Source: Niveibacterium umoris (GTDB lineage Bacteria > Pseudomonadota > Gammaproteobacteria > Burkholderiales > Rhodocyclaceae). Taken from it: DNA of 64,000 nucleotides. Shown one piece after another: positions 37,989 to 48,813 of the stretch. Below the pieces are notes generated by a model. The model was not told the origin of the DNA. It searched no databases and saw only the letters and a list, made by a program, of their open reading frames with translations. How positions within the stretch are numbered: position 1 is the first letter of the stretch; every line of letters begins with the position of its first letter. A program made the position numbers and the translations under genes. Where the stretch lies: contig NZ_JACIET010000001.1 in assembly GCF_014197015.1 (NCBI RefSeq), positions 1,116,001 through 1,180,000 of the forward strand. Direction: 5' to 3'.

Positions 37989-39386
37989 GTGAAATTCGAA
38001 GCGATACAGGCAAACACCACGGCTTGCTCAGGAATCACCCGCGCGCTCGGTTTGGCGCTCTCGGCGCTTCTGGCACTCGCGCTGGCCGGCTGCGCCAGTT
38101 GGCTGGATCGCTCGACCCCAGAGCAGGAAAAGGCCCGCCGCTTCGAGTCGCAACTGCAGCTGCGGGTGATGCGTTTTGCCGACGGCTACGTCGATGCAGT
38201 GTCGCGCGCCGCCGCAAAAGTGGAGGCCGACGCCACCGATTCGGCGCTGCGCTATCGCCTGGTGGAATTCCAGATCAAGCAATCCACTGCCGCAATCCAG
38301 ATCGCTGCCGGCCCGAATCCGAACATCAATGCGGTCGACATGGTGGTGCTGGCGGCGCTCACTCACGCTACGGTCAAGCAGAACCTGGTGCCACTGATCG
38401 GCGCAACCAAGGCCCAACCGGTGATCGAGACCTTCTCGCGCATGGAAACCGGCGCATGGTCGCTGGTCGACTTCCTCACCCCGGCGCAACTGGCCGATTT
38501 GCACCGGCGGCTCGACGCCTGGGCGCCCGACGCAGCCTCGCTGGACAGCGTCGCGTTCAATCGCCTGGCTGATTTCGCCAAGGCGAGCGGCTTGCCGGCC
38601 GACGACCAGAACGCTGCCGGCAGCATCCTCGTGTTGATCGGCGCCGACCCGCTCGCCGGCATGAATCCGGCACTGCAGGAAGTGGAGCGCAGCCGGATTC
38701 TCGCGGAGCGCGCGATTTACTACGCCGAACGCACCCCGATGCTGATGGACATGCAGATGCGTGCCCTCAGTACCGCAATCGCCAACATGCCCGAAAGCCG
38801 CTCGCTCCTCTCGACCTCAAACCGTGTTGGCGAATCGGCCGCCCTGCTCGCCGAAACCGCCGCAAAGATGCCGGACACTTTCAGCAAGGAACGTGAAGCG
38901 ACGATCCGGCAGTTGCTCACTGCGCTGGAGCAACAGCAAGGTGCCATGAAGGAGTTGCTGGTCGAAGTCCGAGGGAGCCTCGACGCCGGCCGCGGCGCAT
39001 CCGATTCGATCCAGGGTGTGCTCGACCGGACCGACGCCCTGATGCGCAGGCTCAAAGTCGGCGAACCGCCCCCACCGGGCGCAGTGCCCGGGCGCCCCTT
39101 TGACATCACCGAATATACCCAGACCGCAATTGCGCTGGGCGAAGCGACAAAACAGATGCAGGCACTCGTCACGATGCTCGACCACGACGTCCCCGCTGCG
39201 ACGCGGCTCGGAGATGCAATGCGCGGCCACGCGGAGCGCCTGCTCGATCACCTCTTCAAGCGCGTCATGCAGGCGTTCGGCATGCTTTTCGTCGGCGTCT
39301 TGCTGATCGTGCTTGCGTCCCGACTGTTCGGCGCCTATCTGGCACAGCGAACCGCACGGATCGCATCCGGCGGCAAGCCGACGTAA
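37989..39386 (+). CDS. Lipoprotein with C-terminal membrane anchor, unknown function
   Basis: 465 residues from GTG at 37989, chosen for its GGGAG site; in-frame ATG codons upstream (37965, 37899) would lengthen the leader. A lipoprotein signal (LSALLALALAGC, Cys35) is followed by a mostly helical body rich in Ala/Glu/Leu with coiled-coil-like stretches (KEREATIRQLLTALEQQQ). A hydrophobic segment near the C-terminus (AFGMLFVGVLLIVLASRLF) ends in a basic tail. A lipid anchor at one end and a helix at the other may bridge two membranes or hold both ends in one. I do not recognise the family. Confidence 0.75.
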   Translation: MKFEAIQANTTACSGITRALGLALSALLALALAGCASWLDRSTPEQEKARRFESQLQLRVMRFADGYVDAVSRAAAKVEADATDSALRYRLVEFQIKQSTAAIQIAAGPNPNINAVDMVVLAALTHATVKQNLVPLIGATKAQPVIETFSRMETGAWSLVDFLTPAQLADLHRRLDAWAPDAASLDSVAFNRLADFAKASGLPADDQNAAGSILVLIGADPLAGMNPALQEVERSRILAERAIYYAERTPMLMDMQMRALSTAIANMPESRSLLSTSNRVGESAALLAETAAKMPDTFSKEREATIRQLLTALEQQQGAMKELLVEVRGSLDAGRGASDSIQGVLDRTDALMRRLKVGEPPPPGAVPGRPFDITEYTQTAIALGEATKQMQALVTMLDHDVPAATRLGDAMRGHAERLLDHLFKRVMQAFGMLFVGVLLIVLASRLFGAYLAQRTARIASGGKPT

Positions 39387-39531
39387 GCGCGGAACCCGAG
39401 CTATGCCATTACAGTTACATCGGCATCAACAGAAATGGGACCTTTCTTCATCACGGCATGACTTGGATTCACCTCATTGCCGTGAAACAGGGCTAATCTT
39501 GCCCGGATTCTTCCAACCCAGGAGCGTGAGA

Positions 39532-40125
39532 ATGAACTTCAAGAAACTCGCAGCAGCACTACTGTTTGCCGGTATTGCCGGCACAGCCTTCGGCGCAGAT
39601 GCAGGCGCCGCCGTTGTGACCGTTCCGGGCAAGGCCATGGTTGCTGGCCAGGTGACCTACACCGGCGAAGTCACCGCGGTCGACGCCACCACACGCGTCG
39701 TCACCGTGAAGAACGCCAAGGGTGAGAGCTACGAAATCGTTGCCGGTCCCGAGGTCAAGAACTTCGCCCAGATCAAGGTTGGCGACGCTTTGGTCATCAA
39801 GGCAGTGCAGGCGCTGACACTCGAGCTCAAGAAGGGTGGCGCTGGCATTCGTGAGCGCACCGACGCCGTTGATGGCGTTCGCGCCGCCGAGGGCGAGAAA
39901 CCCGGTGCCGCCGCGGGTGCAAAGACCACGGTGATCGCCGATGTGGTTGCCGTGGACCGCAAGACTGGCGTCGTGACCCTGAAGGGCGTGCATCACTCGA
40001 TGAAGCTGAATGTGAAGGATCCGGAGCAGCTCAAGCTCATCGAAAAGGGTGACCAGGTCAAGGGCACCTACGTCGAGGCCATCGGCGTCGCCGTCATGCC
40101 GGCGGCCAAACCCGCCGCCAAGTAA
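39532..40125 (+). CDS. Periplasmic protein with two related beta domains
   Basis: 197 residues. ATG at 39532 has GGAG upstream and starts a signal peptide ([18 protein letters not shown]). The mature protein appears to hold two copies of a small beta unit: [19 protein letters not shown]...[10 protein letters not shown] and [19 protein letters not shown]...[10 protein letters not shown]. It is reminiscent of DUF5666-like or OB-type domains. Function unknown. Single gene, ended by a strong terminator at 40141. Confidence 0.72.
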   Translation: MNFKKLAAALLFAGIAGTAFGADAGAAVVTVPGKAMVAGQVTYTGEVTAVDATTRVVTVKNAKGESYEIVAGPEVKNFAQIKVGDALVIKAVQALTLELKKGGAGIRERTDAVDGVRAAEGEKPGAAAGAKTTVIADVVAVDRKTGVVTLKGVHHSMKLNVKDPEQLKLIEKGDQVKGTYVEAIGVAVMPAAKPAAK

Positions 40126-40140
40126 GACCAGCGCTGCAAC

Positions 40141-40182
40141 GCACCGGCCGGGCGCGCATCACCGCGCCCGGCCGGTGCCGTT
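40141..40182 (+). terminator. Strong hairpin terminator
   Basis: A perfect 16-bp stem (40141-40156 with 40163-40178) around a CATCAC loop, followed by CGTTT. It ends the 39532 gene. Confidence 0.85.
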
Positions 40183-40279
40183 TACGGGCTGCAGTGCGCG
40201 AGCGGCATTTCGCAGCAAGCGCATTGAACCGGATCAGGCGAGTGCAATCAAAGCCTTATCCCGTACAATCCGCCCCCTC

Positions 40280-42511
<2,232 letters not shown>

Positions 42512-42527
42512 CCAACGCATTTCCTGC

Positions 42528-42860
42528 ATGAGTACCAGCACCGAAAGAAACCCCTGCCTCGCCTGCGGCGCTTGCTGCGCGCATTTCCGCGTCTCGTTCT
42601 ACTGGTCTGAAGCCAGCGCCAAGGGCCTGCCCGAGTCGCTGACCGAGCAGATCAACCCGTTCTTCGCCTGCATGGCTGGCACCAATGATCCCGTCGCGCC
42701 ACGCTGCGTTGCGCTTGGCGGAACCGTTGGCGCGCAGGTCGCCTGCACGGTCTACGAGCAGCGCCCGGAGGCCTGCAAGGAAGTCGAAGCCGGCGACGAC
42801 AAGTGCAACCGCGCCCGCGCGCGGCACGGCCTCCCGCCGTTGGCACCCAGCGCTGCCTGA
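42528..42860 (+). CDS. YkgJ-family cysteine cluster protein
   Basis: 110 residues. Cysteines match the zinc/iron-chelating CxxCxxCC-type family: NPCLACGACCAHFRVSFYW near the N-terminus, then FFACMAG, PRCVAL, ACTVYEQRPEACKEVE and DDKCNRAR. It starts 16 nt after ygiQ and is likely cotranscribed. Function of the family is unclear, possibly metal binding. Confidence 0.85.
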   Translation: MSTSTERNPCLACGACCAHFRVSFYWSEASAKGLPESLTEQINPFFACMAGTNDPVAPRCVALGGTVGAQVACTVYEQRPEACKEVEAGDDKCNRARARHGLPPLAPSAA

Positions 42861-42898
42861 TTCGCGTCGGCGCCTTGCCGACCGGATCGCGAGGCCGG

Positions 42899-42962
42899 GT
42901 GAATAAGTCACACGCCCGATGCGGCAAGCCGGGGCGCGCTCCTCTCGCAAGCCTCGTAAATT
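42899..42962 (+). promoter_or_regulatory. GTGA-N5-TCAC site and TAAATT box before the GNAT gene
   Basis: GTGA-ATAAG-TCAC at 42899-42911, followed exactly 58 bp (start to start) later by TAAATT (42957-42962), then TCTCTCCATG. The same palindrome and spacing occur at 43839 and 46802. If TAAATT is a -10, the palindrome centres near -64, a usual position for a class I activator. Confidence 0.6.
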
Positions 42963-43033
42963 CTCTCCATGCCCGCTGCACATAGAAACAGAGCGGCGGG
43001 CACCCGGTGCAGCCCCCAACCGAGGAGAGAATC

Positions 43034-43783
43034 ATGCAAGCCACTACCGCAGCCACCACGACCTACAACATCCACGCCTACCCGGCCCACCTGATCGACG
43101 CCATCACCCTCCCCCATGGTGAGCGCGCGGTGCTGCGCCCGGTGCTGCCGCAGGACGCGGCACTGGAACAGAAGTTCGTCGCCGGCCTCTCGCAGGGCGC
43201 CCGTTTCAACCGCTTTCACGGCCACCTGAGCGAGCTGAACGAACGCATCGCGATGCAGCTCACCTACATCGACTACATCCACCAGATGGGCTTTGTGGTG
43301 ACCCTGCGCGAGGGCGACGACGAGATCGTGATTGCAGATGCCTGCTACGTCCTCAACGACGACGGTGACACCGCCGAGTTCGCGATCGCGGTGTCCGACA
43401 AGTGGCAAGGTCAGGGTCTCGGCACCCAGCTGATCAAGGCGCTGAGCGACGCAGCGCGCCACAGCGGCGCACGTTGGCTGTACGGCGAAGTGCTCGCCAG
43501 CAACAGCAACATGCTCGCCCTGATGGTGCAGTGCGGCTTCACGGTGCGCCCGCACCCCGGCGACGACACGCTGGTGCGGGTCGAGCGCAGCGTCAACGCC
43601 CCCTGCCGCGCCCACCGCAATCCACGCAACACCGGCCTGCTGGCGGCCATCAGCCAGGCGCTACCCCAATGGCTGAACCTCGGCCCGAACGCGGCACCGG
43701 CGCGCGTGCAGCAACCCGCGCTGAGCCAGCATCCCGCCTTCGGCCGCAGCTATGAGCGCCAGTTGCTCGGCCCGTTCATCTGA
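43034..43783 (+). CDS. GNAT-family N-acetyltransferase
   Basis: 249 residues; GAGGAGA precedes ATG at 43034. The GNAT core spans about 25-185: LPHGERAVLRPVLPQDAALE, ARFNRFHGHLSELNE, then the acetyl-CoA loop VSDKWQGQGLGTQLIKALSD and ASNSNMLALMVQCGFTVRPH. The substrate cannot be told. The C-terminal 60 residues are Pro/Ala/Arg-rich and lie outside the fold. It is preceded by the GTGA/TCAC promoter module shared with the two micropeptides, and followed by a terminator. Confidence 0.88.
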   Translation: MQATTAATTTYNIHAYPAHLIDAITLPHGERAVLRPVLPQDAALEQKFVAGLSQGARFNRFHGHLSELNERIAMQLTYIDYIHQMGFVVTLREGDDEIVIADACYVLNDDGDTAEFAIAVSDKWQGQGLGTQLIKALSDAARHSGARWLYGEVLASNSNMLALMVQCGFTVRPHPGDDTLVRVERSVNAPCRAHRNPRNTGLLAAISQALPQWLNLGPNAAPARVQQPALSQHPAFGRSYERQLLGPFI

Positions 43784-43805
43784 GGCGCCGCCCCGCCCCT
43801 CGACA

Positions 43806-43828
43806 AAGCCGCCTGCGGGCGGCTTCTT
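43806..43828 (+). terminator. Hairpin terminator after the GNAT gene
   Basis: AAGCCGCC (43806-43813), loop TGCG, GGCGGCTT (43818-43825), then CTT. It separates the GNAT gene from the micropeptide promoter 13 nt later. Confidence 0.8.
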
Positions 43829-43838
43829 CATGTCAAGT

Positions 43839-43902
43839 GTGAAAAGGTCACATTCCGGGCGCGACCTGTGCCGACGACCCGAAATCGCCCGCCCTCTAAA
43901 GT
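43839..43902 (+). promoter_or_regulatory. GTGA-N5-TCAC site and TAAAGT box before micropeptide A
   Basis: TGTGA-AAAGG-TCACA (palindrome arms 43838-43852) with TAAAGT at 43897-43902, 58 bp from GTGA. The following 65 nt are almost identical to the region at 46802, and GTGA lies 129 nt before the start codon in both. No good -35 lies before TAAAGT, which fits activator dependence. Confidence 0.65.
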
Positions 43903-43967
43903 CTCTCCATGGCCACGCGACTGCAACAACGCAGCGGAACGTGAAGCCACAGATCAGGGAGCGCGAC

Positions 43968-44078
43968 ATGAACACGACTTCAATCCAGCACGCCGCAAAA
44001 GCAAACATCTCGATCGAGAAGGACATGTTCGAGACATATCCGGCACGGCGCCAGCCCTGCGCACGTTTCGCACGCTGA
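43968..44078 (+). CDS. Micropeptide A (36 residues), paralogue of micropeptide B
   Basis: Starts MNTTSIQHAAKANISIEKDM and ends PARRQPCARFAR. CAGGGAG lies 6 nt before ATG. Micropeptide B at 46931 shares the first eight residues (MNTTSIQH) and the C-terminal pattern RxPCxRFAR with a different middle. Conservation at both ends, with a conserved promoter, argues for a real product. No signal peptide or membrane helix. Function unknown; the single cysteine and Arg/Phe-rich tail are the notable features. Confidence 0.65.
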   Translation: MNTTSIQHAAKANISIEKDMFETYPARRQPCARFAR

Positions 44079-44123
44079 GCAGCCACGCCGGTCGCTCCAC
44101 ACAACCCTCACCAGGAGCCGATC

Positions 44124-44384
44124 ATGAGCATGCACACAACACTGCACCGCGCCGATGCCGGATTTGCCGTATCGCCCGGCCCGAGTGTCGCCACGATACT
44201 GGTCGCAGCGGTCGCTGCGGTCCACAACGCGCTCGCCCGACTGACCTCGCCCCAGGCAAGTGAAGGGGATGCCGAACGGGCAGACTTCCTCGCGCAGGCA
44301 CGCGACCACGCCGACCTTGAAATGCGCGAACGCGCATGGGACGCCCTGCAGGCGCGCAGCCGTTCAATGCCACCCGTGCTCTGA
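44124..44384 (+). CDS. Small protein with DUF3563-like tail
   Basis: 86 residues; CAGGAG 6 nt before ATG at 44124, 45 nt after micropeptide A, so probably the same transcript. Middle: VATILVAAVAAVHNALARL, weakly hydrophobic. The C-terminal part, ERADFLAQARDHADLEMRER, resembles the DUF3563 motif (x-YLA-xAxDxxDLE-xRxR) found in small proteobacterial proteins of unknown function. Identification is by eye. Confidence 0.6.
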   Translation: MSMHTTLHRADAGFAVSPGPSVATILVAAVAAVHNALARLTSPQASEGDAERADFLAQARDHADLEMRERAWDALQARSRSMPPVL

Positions 44385-44402
44385 CCCGCCCCTGCGCCCG
44401 GC

Positions 44403-46298
44403 TCAGGTCGGGCGCGCTGCGGCACGCCGGGTGCCGTGCAAGGCATCGAGCGCCGCGCCGCCTTCCGCCTCCAGCTGCGCCACCGCGTATGCGTAGCCTT
44501 GTTCCACGATCTGGTCGAACTTGCTCCACTGCAGCAGCCCGACCCGTTCAAGCGGCGGGTTGAAATACAGGTCGGTCATGCGTTGCGCCTCACCCTGGCG
44601 CGACATGCTGTAAAGGATCGTGACATTCATCAGGTAAGCCGACAGCGATGGCAACCGGTAGCGGCGCATCGCACGCGGCACCAGGCGGTCGCGCAACAGG
44701 GCCCAGGTGCCCGGAACTTCGTCGAACTCCATCCGCCGCGGCTTCTTGAAATTGAGGTCGACGCCGATCACCGTAACCACGCCGCGCATGCGCTGCATGA
44801 CATCCACCGGGAAGTTGTTGAAGGTGCCGCCGTCGCACAGCAGGTCACCGTCCATGATCACCGGCGGCAAGGCGCCAGGTATCGCGATGCTCGCCCGCAG
44901 CGACTTCGACAGGCTGCCGCGAAACAGGGGTTGCTCGCGCGCCTGTGAGTAGTTGGTGGCAACGCAGAAGGCGTTCTTCCAGAGATCTTCGATCTCGATC
45001 TCGCCGCCGAAGAGTTGTTGCATGGCTTCGCTGATGATGCCGCGCAAACGCCGGCCCTTGATCAGCGAAAGCATCGGCAGCCAGTTGAAGTCGCCGGTCG
45101 GGTTGGTGCGGAACGCGCGCCGCGCGATTTCGGTGGCGCGCGCGAGCGGCAGATCCGATGCCACCAGGGTCGCCATCACGGCGCCCATGCTGGTGCCGCC
45201 CACGCAGTCGATCTCGACACCCCGCTCCTGCAGCGCCCGCACGATGCCAAGATGCGCAAAGCCGCGTGCGCCGCCCCCAGCCAGCACCAGCCCCACCGCC
45301 TTGCGTGCCTGGATGCGCGCGAGGCGTGCGATGTCCCGCTCAAGCGTCGGTCGCACATGCACATGATCGGCAACCGGTCGCCGCGCCAGCCATTGGCCTG
45401 TTGCCCGCGGACATGGACTGTCTGCCGCGTGCAGCAGCACGAGTATCTGCGCCGCCTCGGCGCGCTGCGGACGGTTATCGAGGCAGGCCGACTCGATCGG
45501 GTGAATGGCGATCGGCTGCGAGGCATCGGCGAACAGCAGGATCTCGTCGCTGTGGCGGCTGCAGCGCTGCGTCCAGGCCGTCGCCGTCGCGTCGCTGACC
45601 AGCAGCACGAAGTCACTGTCGGCCTCGATCTCGTCGATCAAGGTGGCGATCCGGCGATTGAGCTGTGCGTCGTCCGCGCGACCGTTGGCGGCTCCGGTCT
45701 CGCCCAGTTCGCGATCGATCGTCGCCGCATCGACCCAGCGCACCTTGCCATGCACCGCCATGGCCGCCGCCAGTCGTTCGCCAAGCACCGCGAGATCGAT
45801 GCCGGCGGTCACCGGAAACAGCCCGATGGTGACCGGAAGCGCGAGCGGATTGCGTTGCCGTTCCGTCTGAAAACGCAGGATGATCCGCCGTGTCAGCGCC
45901 AACGACAGCTGCGGGCTGCTGCCAAGCAGTGCAAGGAAGGCGCTCTTGTCGAGGCGCACTAGCACCGAGTCGCGCACCGCCACCACCGTTGCCGAACGCG
46001 GTGCATCGGTGTACAGGCTCATCTCGCCGATGATCTGGCCGCGTCCCATTTCACGCACCATGCGCTGAACGCCGTCGTCGCCGGTGACATAGGCGCGCAG
46101 TCGTCCGCTCACCGAGAGGTACATCGTGTCACCCGGCTCGCCCTGCACCATCAGCGTCTCGCCGCCAGCCAGTTCGATCCACGTCAGGCTGGAGAGCAGC
46201 ATGGACATCGCGGCAGGTTCGATCTCGCCGAGAAAGTAATGCAGGTATCGCGCAAGCAACGGATCGAGATGCGGTGCGCGCGCGGATGTCAGACTCAT
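44403..46298 (-). CDS. Cyclic-nucleotide-binding patatin-like phospholipase (NTE family)
   Basis: 631 residues; ATG at 46298. Residues 20-145 are a cNMP-binding domain (GDTMYLSVSGRLRAYV, GQIIGEMSLYTDAPRSATVV). Residues about 150-320 are a linker region of NTE-type proteins. The patatin domain begins at 334: VGLVLAGGGARGFAHLGI (oxyanion loop) and nucleophile Ser370 in CVGGTSMGAV, with the partner aspartate in LLCDGGTFNNFPVD. It should deacylate membrane phospholipids, gated by a cyclic nucleotide. The giant cyclase at 21905 is a possible source of that signal. Confidence 0.92.
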   Translation of the reverse strand: MSLTSARAPHLDPLLARYLHYFLGEIEPAAMSMLLSSLTWIELAGGETLMVQGEPGDTMYLSVSGRLRAYVTGDDGVQRMVREMGRGQIIGEMSLYTDAPRSATVVAVRDSVLVRLDKSAFLALLGSSPQLSLALTRRIILRFQTERQRNPLALPVTIGLFPVTAGIDLAVLGERLAAAMAVHGKVRWVDAATIDRELGETGAANGRADDAQLNRRIATLIDEIEADSDFVLLVSDATATAWTQRCSRHSDEILLFADASQPIAIHPIESACLDNRPQRAEAAQILVLLHAADSPCPRATGQWLARRPVADHVHVRPTLERDIARLARIQARKAVGLVLAGGGARGFAHLGIVRALQERGVEIDCVGGTSMGAVMATLVASDLPLARATEIARRAFRTNPTGDFNWLPMLSLIKGRRLRGIISEAMQQLFGGEIEIEDLWKNAFCVATNYSQAREQPLFRGSLSKSLRASIAIPGALPPVIMDGDLLCDGGTFNNFPVDVMQRMRGVVTVIGVDLNFKKPRRMEFDEVPGTWALLRDRLVPRAMRRYRLPSLSAYLMNVTILYSMSRQGEAQRMTDLYFNPPLERVGLLQWSKFDQIVEQGYAYAVAQLEAEGGAALDALHGTRRAAARPT

Positions 46299-46801
46299 GG
46301 CGGTGCCTCGGCAAGGCCGGCAAACTGCTCGAGCCAGCAAAAGGGGGAAAGGGACGCATGGGTCGGAGGCAGTCGGCGGTGCCCAAGCGGCCCAGCGCGA
46401 CGAAGCCTTCGAATCGCCTTCAATATCGGCAATTGCCGGGCACGGGTCAAACTATTTGCTGGCGGCGGACCACCTTTGGGGCGCGCCGACGCGCGCGCCG
46501 GGGCGATTCACAGCTTCAACGTTCTGGGAACCTCGGTGGGACCGGTGTCAGCCCTTTTACGAAATGCGTTTGATGGCGATCGAGCGACCGCTCTTCGCCG
46601 GGAAGCGTCGGTGAGTCCCTCAGCCATGAGCCGCCGCGTGTCAGCCATCACCCGAATCGTCGGGCAACGGCACCGGCAGCCCCTGAAATCGCCCGCAAGG
46701 GGGTCAAGAGTAAGAACCGTGTTTGAAGGCCTCCAACGCTCCCTGTGACTGTGGGCCGTCAGGCTATTGGTCGTTCGCGCCGCGGCTTCTCGCGTCGCTG
46801 G
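46299..46801. other. Gene-free stretch upstream of micropeptide B
   Basis: About 500 nt between the divergent patatin gene and the micropeptide B promoter. Frames here are open only because of high GC and lack ribosome sites or recognisable protein features. It should hold the patatin promoter; no other structure was seen. Confidence 0.5.
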
Positions 46802-46865
46802 GTGAAAAAGTCACATTCTCGGCGCGACCTGTGCCGGCGACCCGACGCCGCCCGCTCTCTAAAGT
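46802..46865 (+). promoter_or_regulatory. GTGA-N5-TCAC site and TAAAGT box before micropeptide B
   Basis: GTGA-AAAAG-TCAC at 46802-46814 and TAAAGT at 46860-46865, again 58 bp apart and 129 nt from GTGA to the start codon. It aligns almost without gaps to 43839-43970. Confidence 0.65.
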
Positions 46866-46930
46866 GTGCTCATCGACGCGCCACTGCAACGAAGTGGCGC
46901 CAGGACAAGAGCCAGAAAAGGGAGCACATC

Positions 46931-47047
46931 ATGAACACCACTTCGATCCAGCATTTCGCCGCACCGCGCGCACTTGAGGTCGTTCGGTTCGAGGACAACG
47001 GCGACATGCCGGCAGGCAAGCGCCCGTGCGTCCGTTTTGCACGCTAA
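46931..47047 (+). CDS. Micropeptide B (38 residues), paralogue of micropeptide A
   Basis: Starts MNTTSIQHFAAPRALEVVRF and ends AGKRPCVRFAR. AAGGGAG precedes ATG at 46931. It shares both ends with micropeptide A (MNTTSIQH; RxPCxRFAR) and differs in the middle, where B carries an acidic FEDNGDMP stretch. No DUF3563-like gene follows here. Function unknown. Confidence 0.65.
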   Translation: MNTTSIQHFAAPRALEVVRFEDNGDMPAGKRPCVRFAR

Positions 47048-47298
47048 GGCCGGCGCAGCCGCATTCCTGCCAGTCACTCAAACCGTCTGCGGCAACACGT
47101 CTACAGACCTCGAATCACCGTCAGGCTCCGAGCAGTAGCTGGCGGGGCTTGTGACCCGTACATGTGCGACGAGCGCGCCTGGCACGCAAGTCCGCCAAGC
47201 AATAATCCACCCGATAAAGCCGACATCGCGCGTCATCACCCCTTGATGGCGCCTGCGATCGCAGCGGTCGACCGTTTCGGATTACGCCGCGTCGCGCC

Positions 47299-48579
47299 TC
47301 AACCGGCGAATTCAGTGTGAGGGTCGCTAGAGACCACCGTGCTGACCCAGCGCTGTGCGTACGCGAAGTTGTCAGTCACCTCCGGCATACGTGGCGCGCT
47401 CGCGCCAACAGCGTTCGCGCTCATTGCCTGCTGCTTTGCACGAGCCCGAGCCAGCCGCTCCAGGGTCTGATGTTGGGTCGGCCGAACTTGCCGCGGCTGA
47501 ACCAGGTCAGCCTTCCGCGAGGCATACCGCTCGGTCCATGTTGCCTGGTTTTCGGCGAGCCACTGCCGATCGAATTCGGCAAGCACCGTCGCGTAATGCC
47601 CTGCGAACAACACGCTTGCGGCACTCGGCTGGCGCGTTTCTTCGTCAAGGAACGCGCCGCGTTCCCCAAGCCCGTCCAGCCGTTCCCGCAAACACGGCGT
47701 CGGACGCGTCTCGTCCGGCGCATCCGCCAGCACACGCGCAAACGCGCAATGCAGTTCGGTCCGGGTTGGGAGTTCCACCGCGACACGAATACCGGCATGC
47801 GGAAGGTAGGACGGGGACGCCTCGATATCCGCGCGTGCCCAGAAATTCGGCCAGATCGCTTCGGTCAGGATACGTTCCTGAACGGCCATGCGCGCGATCG
47901 ACCTGGCCACCAGCGCGCTTCTGCCCGCGCGCGCAACCATGTTGTCGACAGACAGCACATGCTGGCGCATCAAACCGTTGCATTGTGCGACATGGCGCTG
48001 GAGTTGCCCGCGAAGCCGCCTGCTCAGCGCGGCGTCCCAGCCCGTCCGGGCGAGGCACGCATCGATCAAGGTCAGTGCACCGAGCTGCCGACTTAGCCAA
48101 CCGACGGACCCAATGCGACCTTTGGCGCTCGTCACGGCATGCTGGACTGCCACCGCGAAGGTACGGGCATCGACCGATTGCATGAGTTCGATGCCAATTA
48201 CGAGAGTGCGCTTGCGTCGCCACGCGATGCCGGGCACTTCAACCAATGCGATGCCGTAGTCCGTTACCAGAACGATATCGGTGACCGGTTGCGTCTGCGC
48301 ACTGGCGCATGCCTTGCACACAATCCGGTGGAGCCAGGGATAGTCGGACGCCGAAAGGGATTTGCCTTCTACGCTTGCCGCACGAATAAGCGCCGAGCGC
48401 CAGCGCCACACCGTCAGCGACAGCCCGGCGATCAGCACCACGATGCCGAATGCACCATCCAGGAAGAAGGCGCCAAAGAAGCTCAGAAACAGCCCGCTGG
48501 CACTGGCTGACACGCCAAGCAACGCGTACAGGACAAGCGTATTGAAGGTGGCCGCGCCGCGGCTGAATTGTTTGTTCAT
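47299..48579 (-). CDS. Membrane protein resembling an M48 metallopeptidase without the zinc motif
   Basis: 426 residues. Two N-terminal membrane helices (NTLVLYALLGVSASASGLF; AFGIVVLIAGLSLTVW). The region 98-165 follows the M48 pattern: VTDIVLVTDYGIALVEVPG, RRKRTLVIGIELMQSVDART, then AVQHAVTSAKGR. In M48 enzymes the last block is AHE(L/x)GH. Here it reads QHAVTS (146-151), so the HExxH zinc site is lost. A further internal helix bundle with Trp/Arg-rich segments follows. Presumably a non-catalytic paralogue; function unknown. It converges on micropeptide B. Confidence 0.7.
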   Translation of the reverse strand: MNKQFSRGAATFNTLVLYALLGVSASASGLFLSFFGAFFLDGAFGIVVLIAGLSLTVWRWRSALIRAASVEGKSLSASDYPWLHRIVCKACASAQTQPVTDIVLVTDYGIALVEVPGIAWRRKRTLVIGIELMQSVDARTFAVAVQHAVTSAKGRIGSVGWLSRQLGALTLIDACLARTGWDAALSRRLRGQLQRHVAQCNGLMRQHVLSVDNMVARAGRSALVARSIARMAVQERILTEAIWPNFWARADIEASPSYLPHAGIRVAVELPTRTELHCAFARVLADAPDETRPTPCLRERLDGLGERGAFLDEETRQPSAASVLFAGHYATVLAEFDRQWLAENQATWTERYASRKADLVQPRQVRPTQHQTLERLARARAKQQAMSANAVGASAPRMPEVTDNFAYAQRWVSTVVSSDPHTEFAG

Positions 48580-48813
48580 GATGGATACGGGGTGAAAAGA
48601 GTTGCAGCCCGCGACGGATGTCGCGAACTACCCACGCAGACGCGAATTCAGGCGCGACCGGTACTTGCTCGGTCGCTCAGCTCATTCGCCAGCGCTTTAC
48701 CAGGCAAGCGCCAGCCTTCACCGCCCTCACCGCAACGCCGCCCCGGGTGAGTCCCCGGAGCGTGTGCGATCGGAATATGCGTTGCAGGACTGGCGCAACT
48801 TGACGGGTGAGGA

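Noticed and set aside
40264-40269. TACAAT as -10 of a ygiQ promoter
   Set aside because: Good hexamer, but no -35 at a usual distance and it sits 10 nt from the start codon; left as a remark only.
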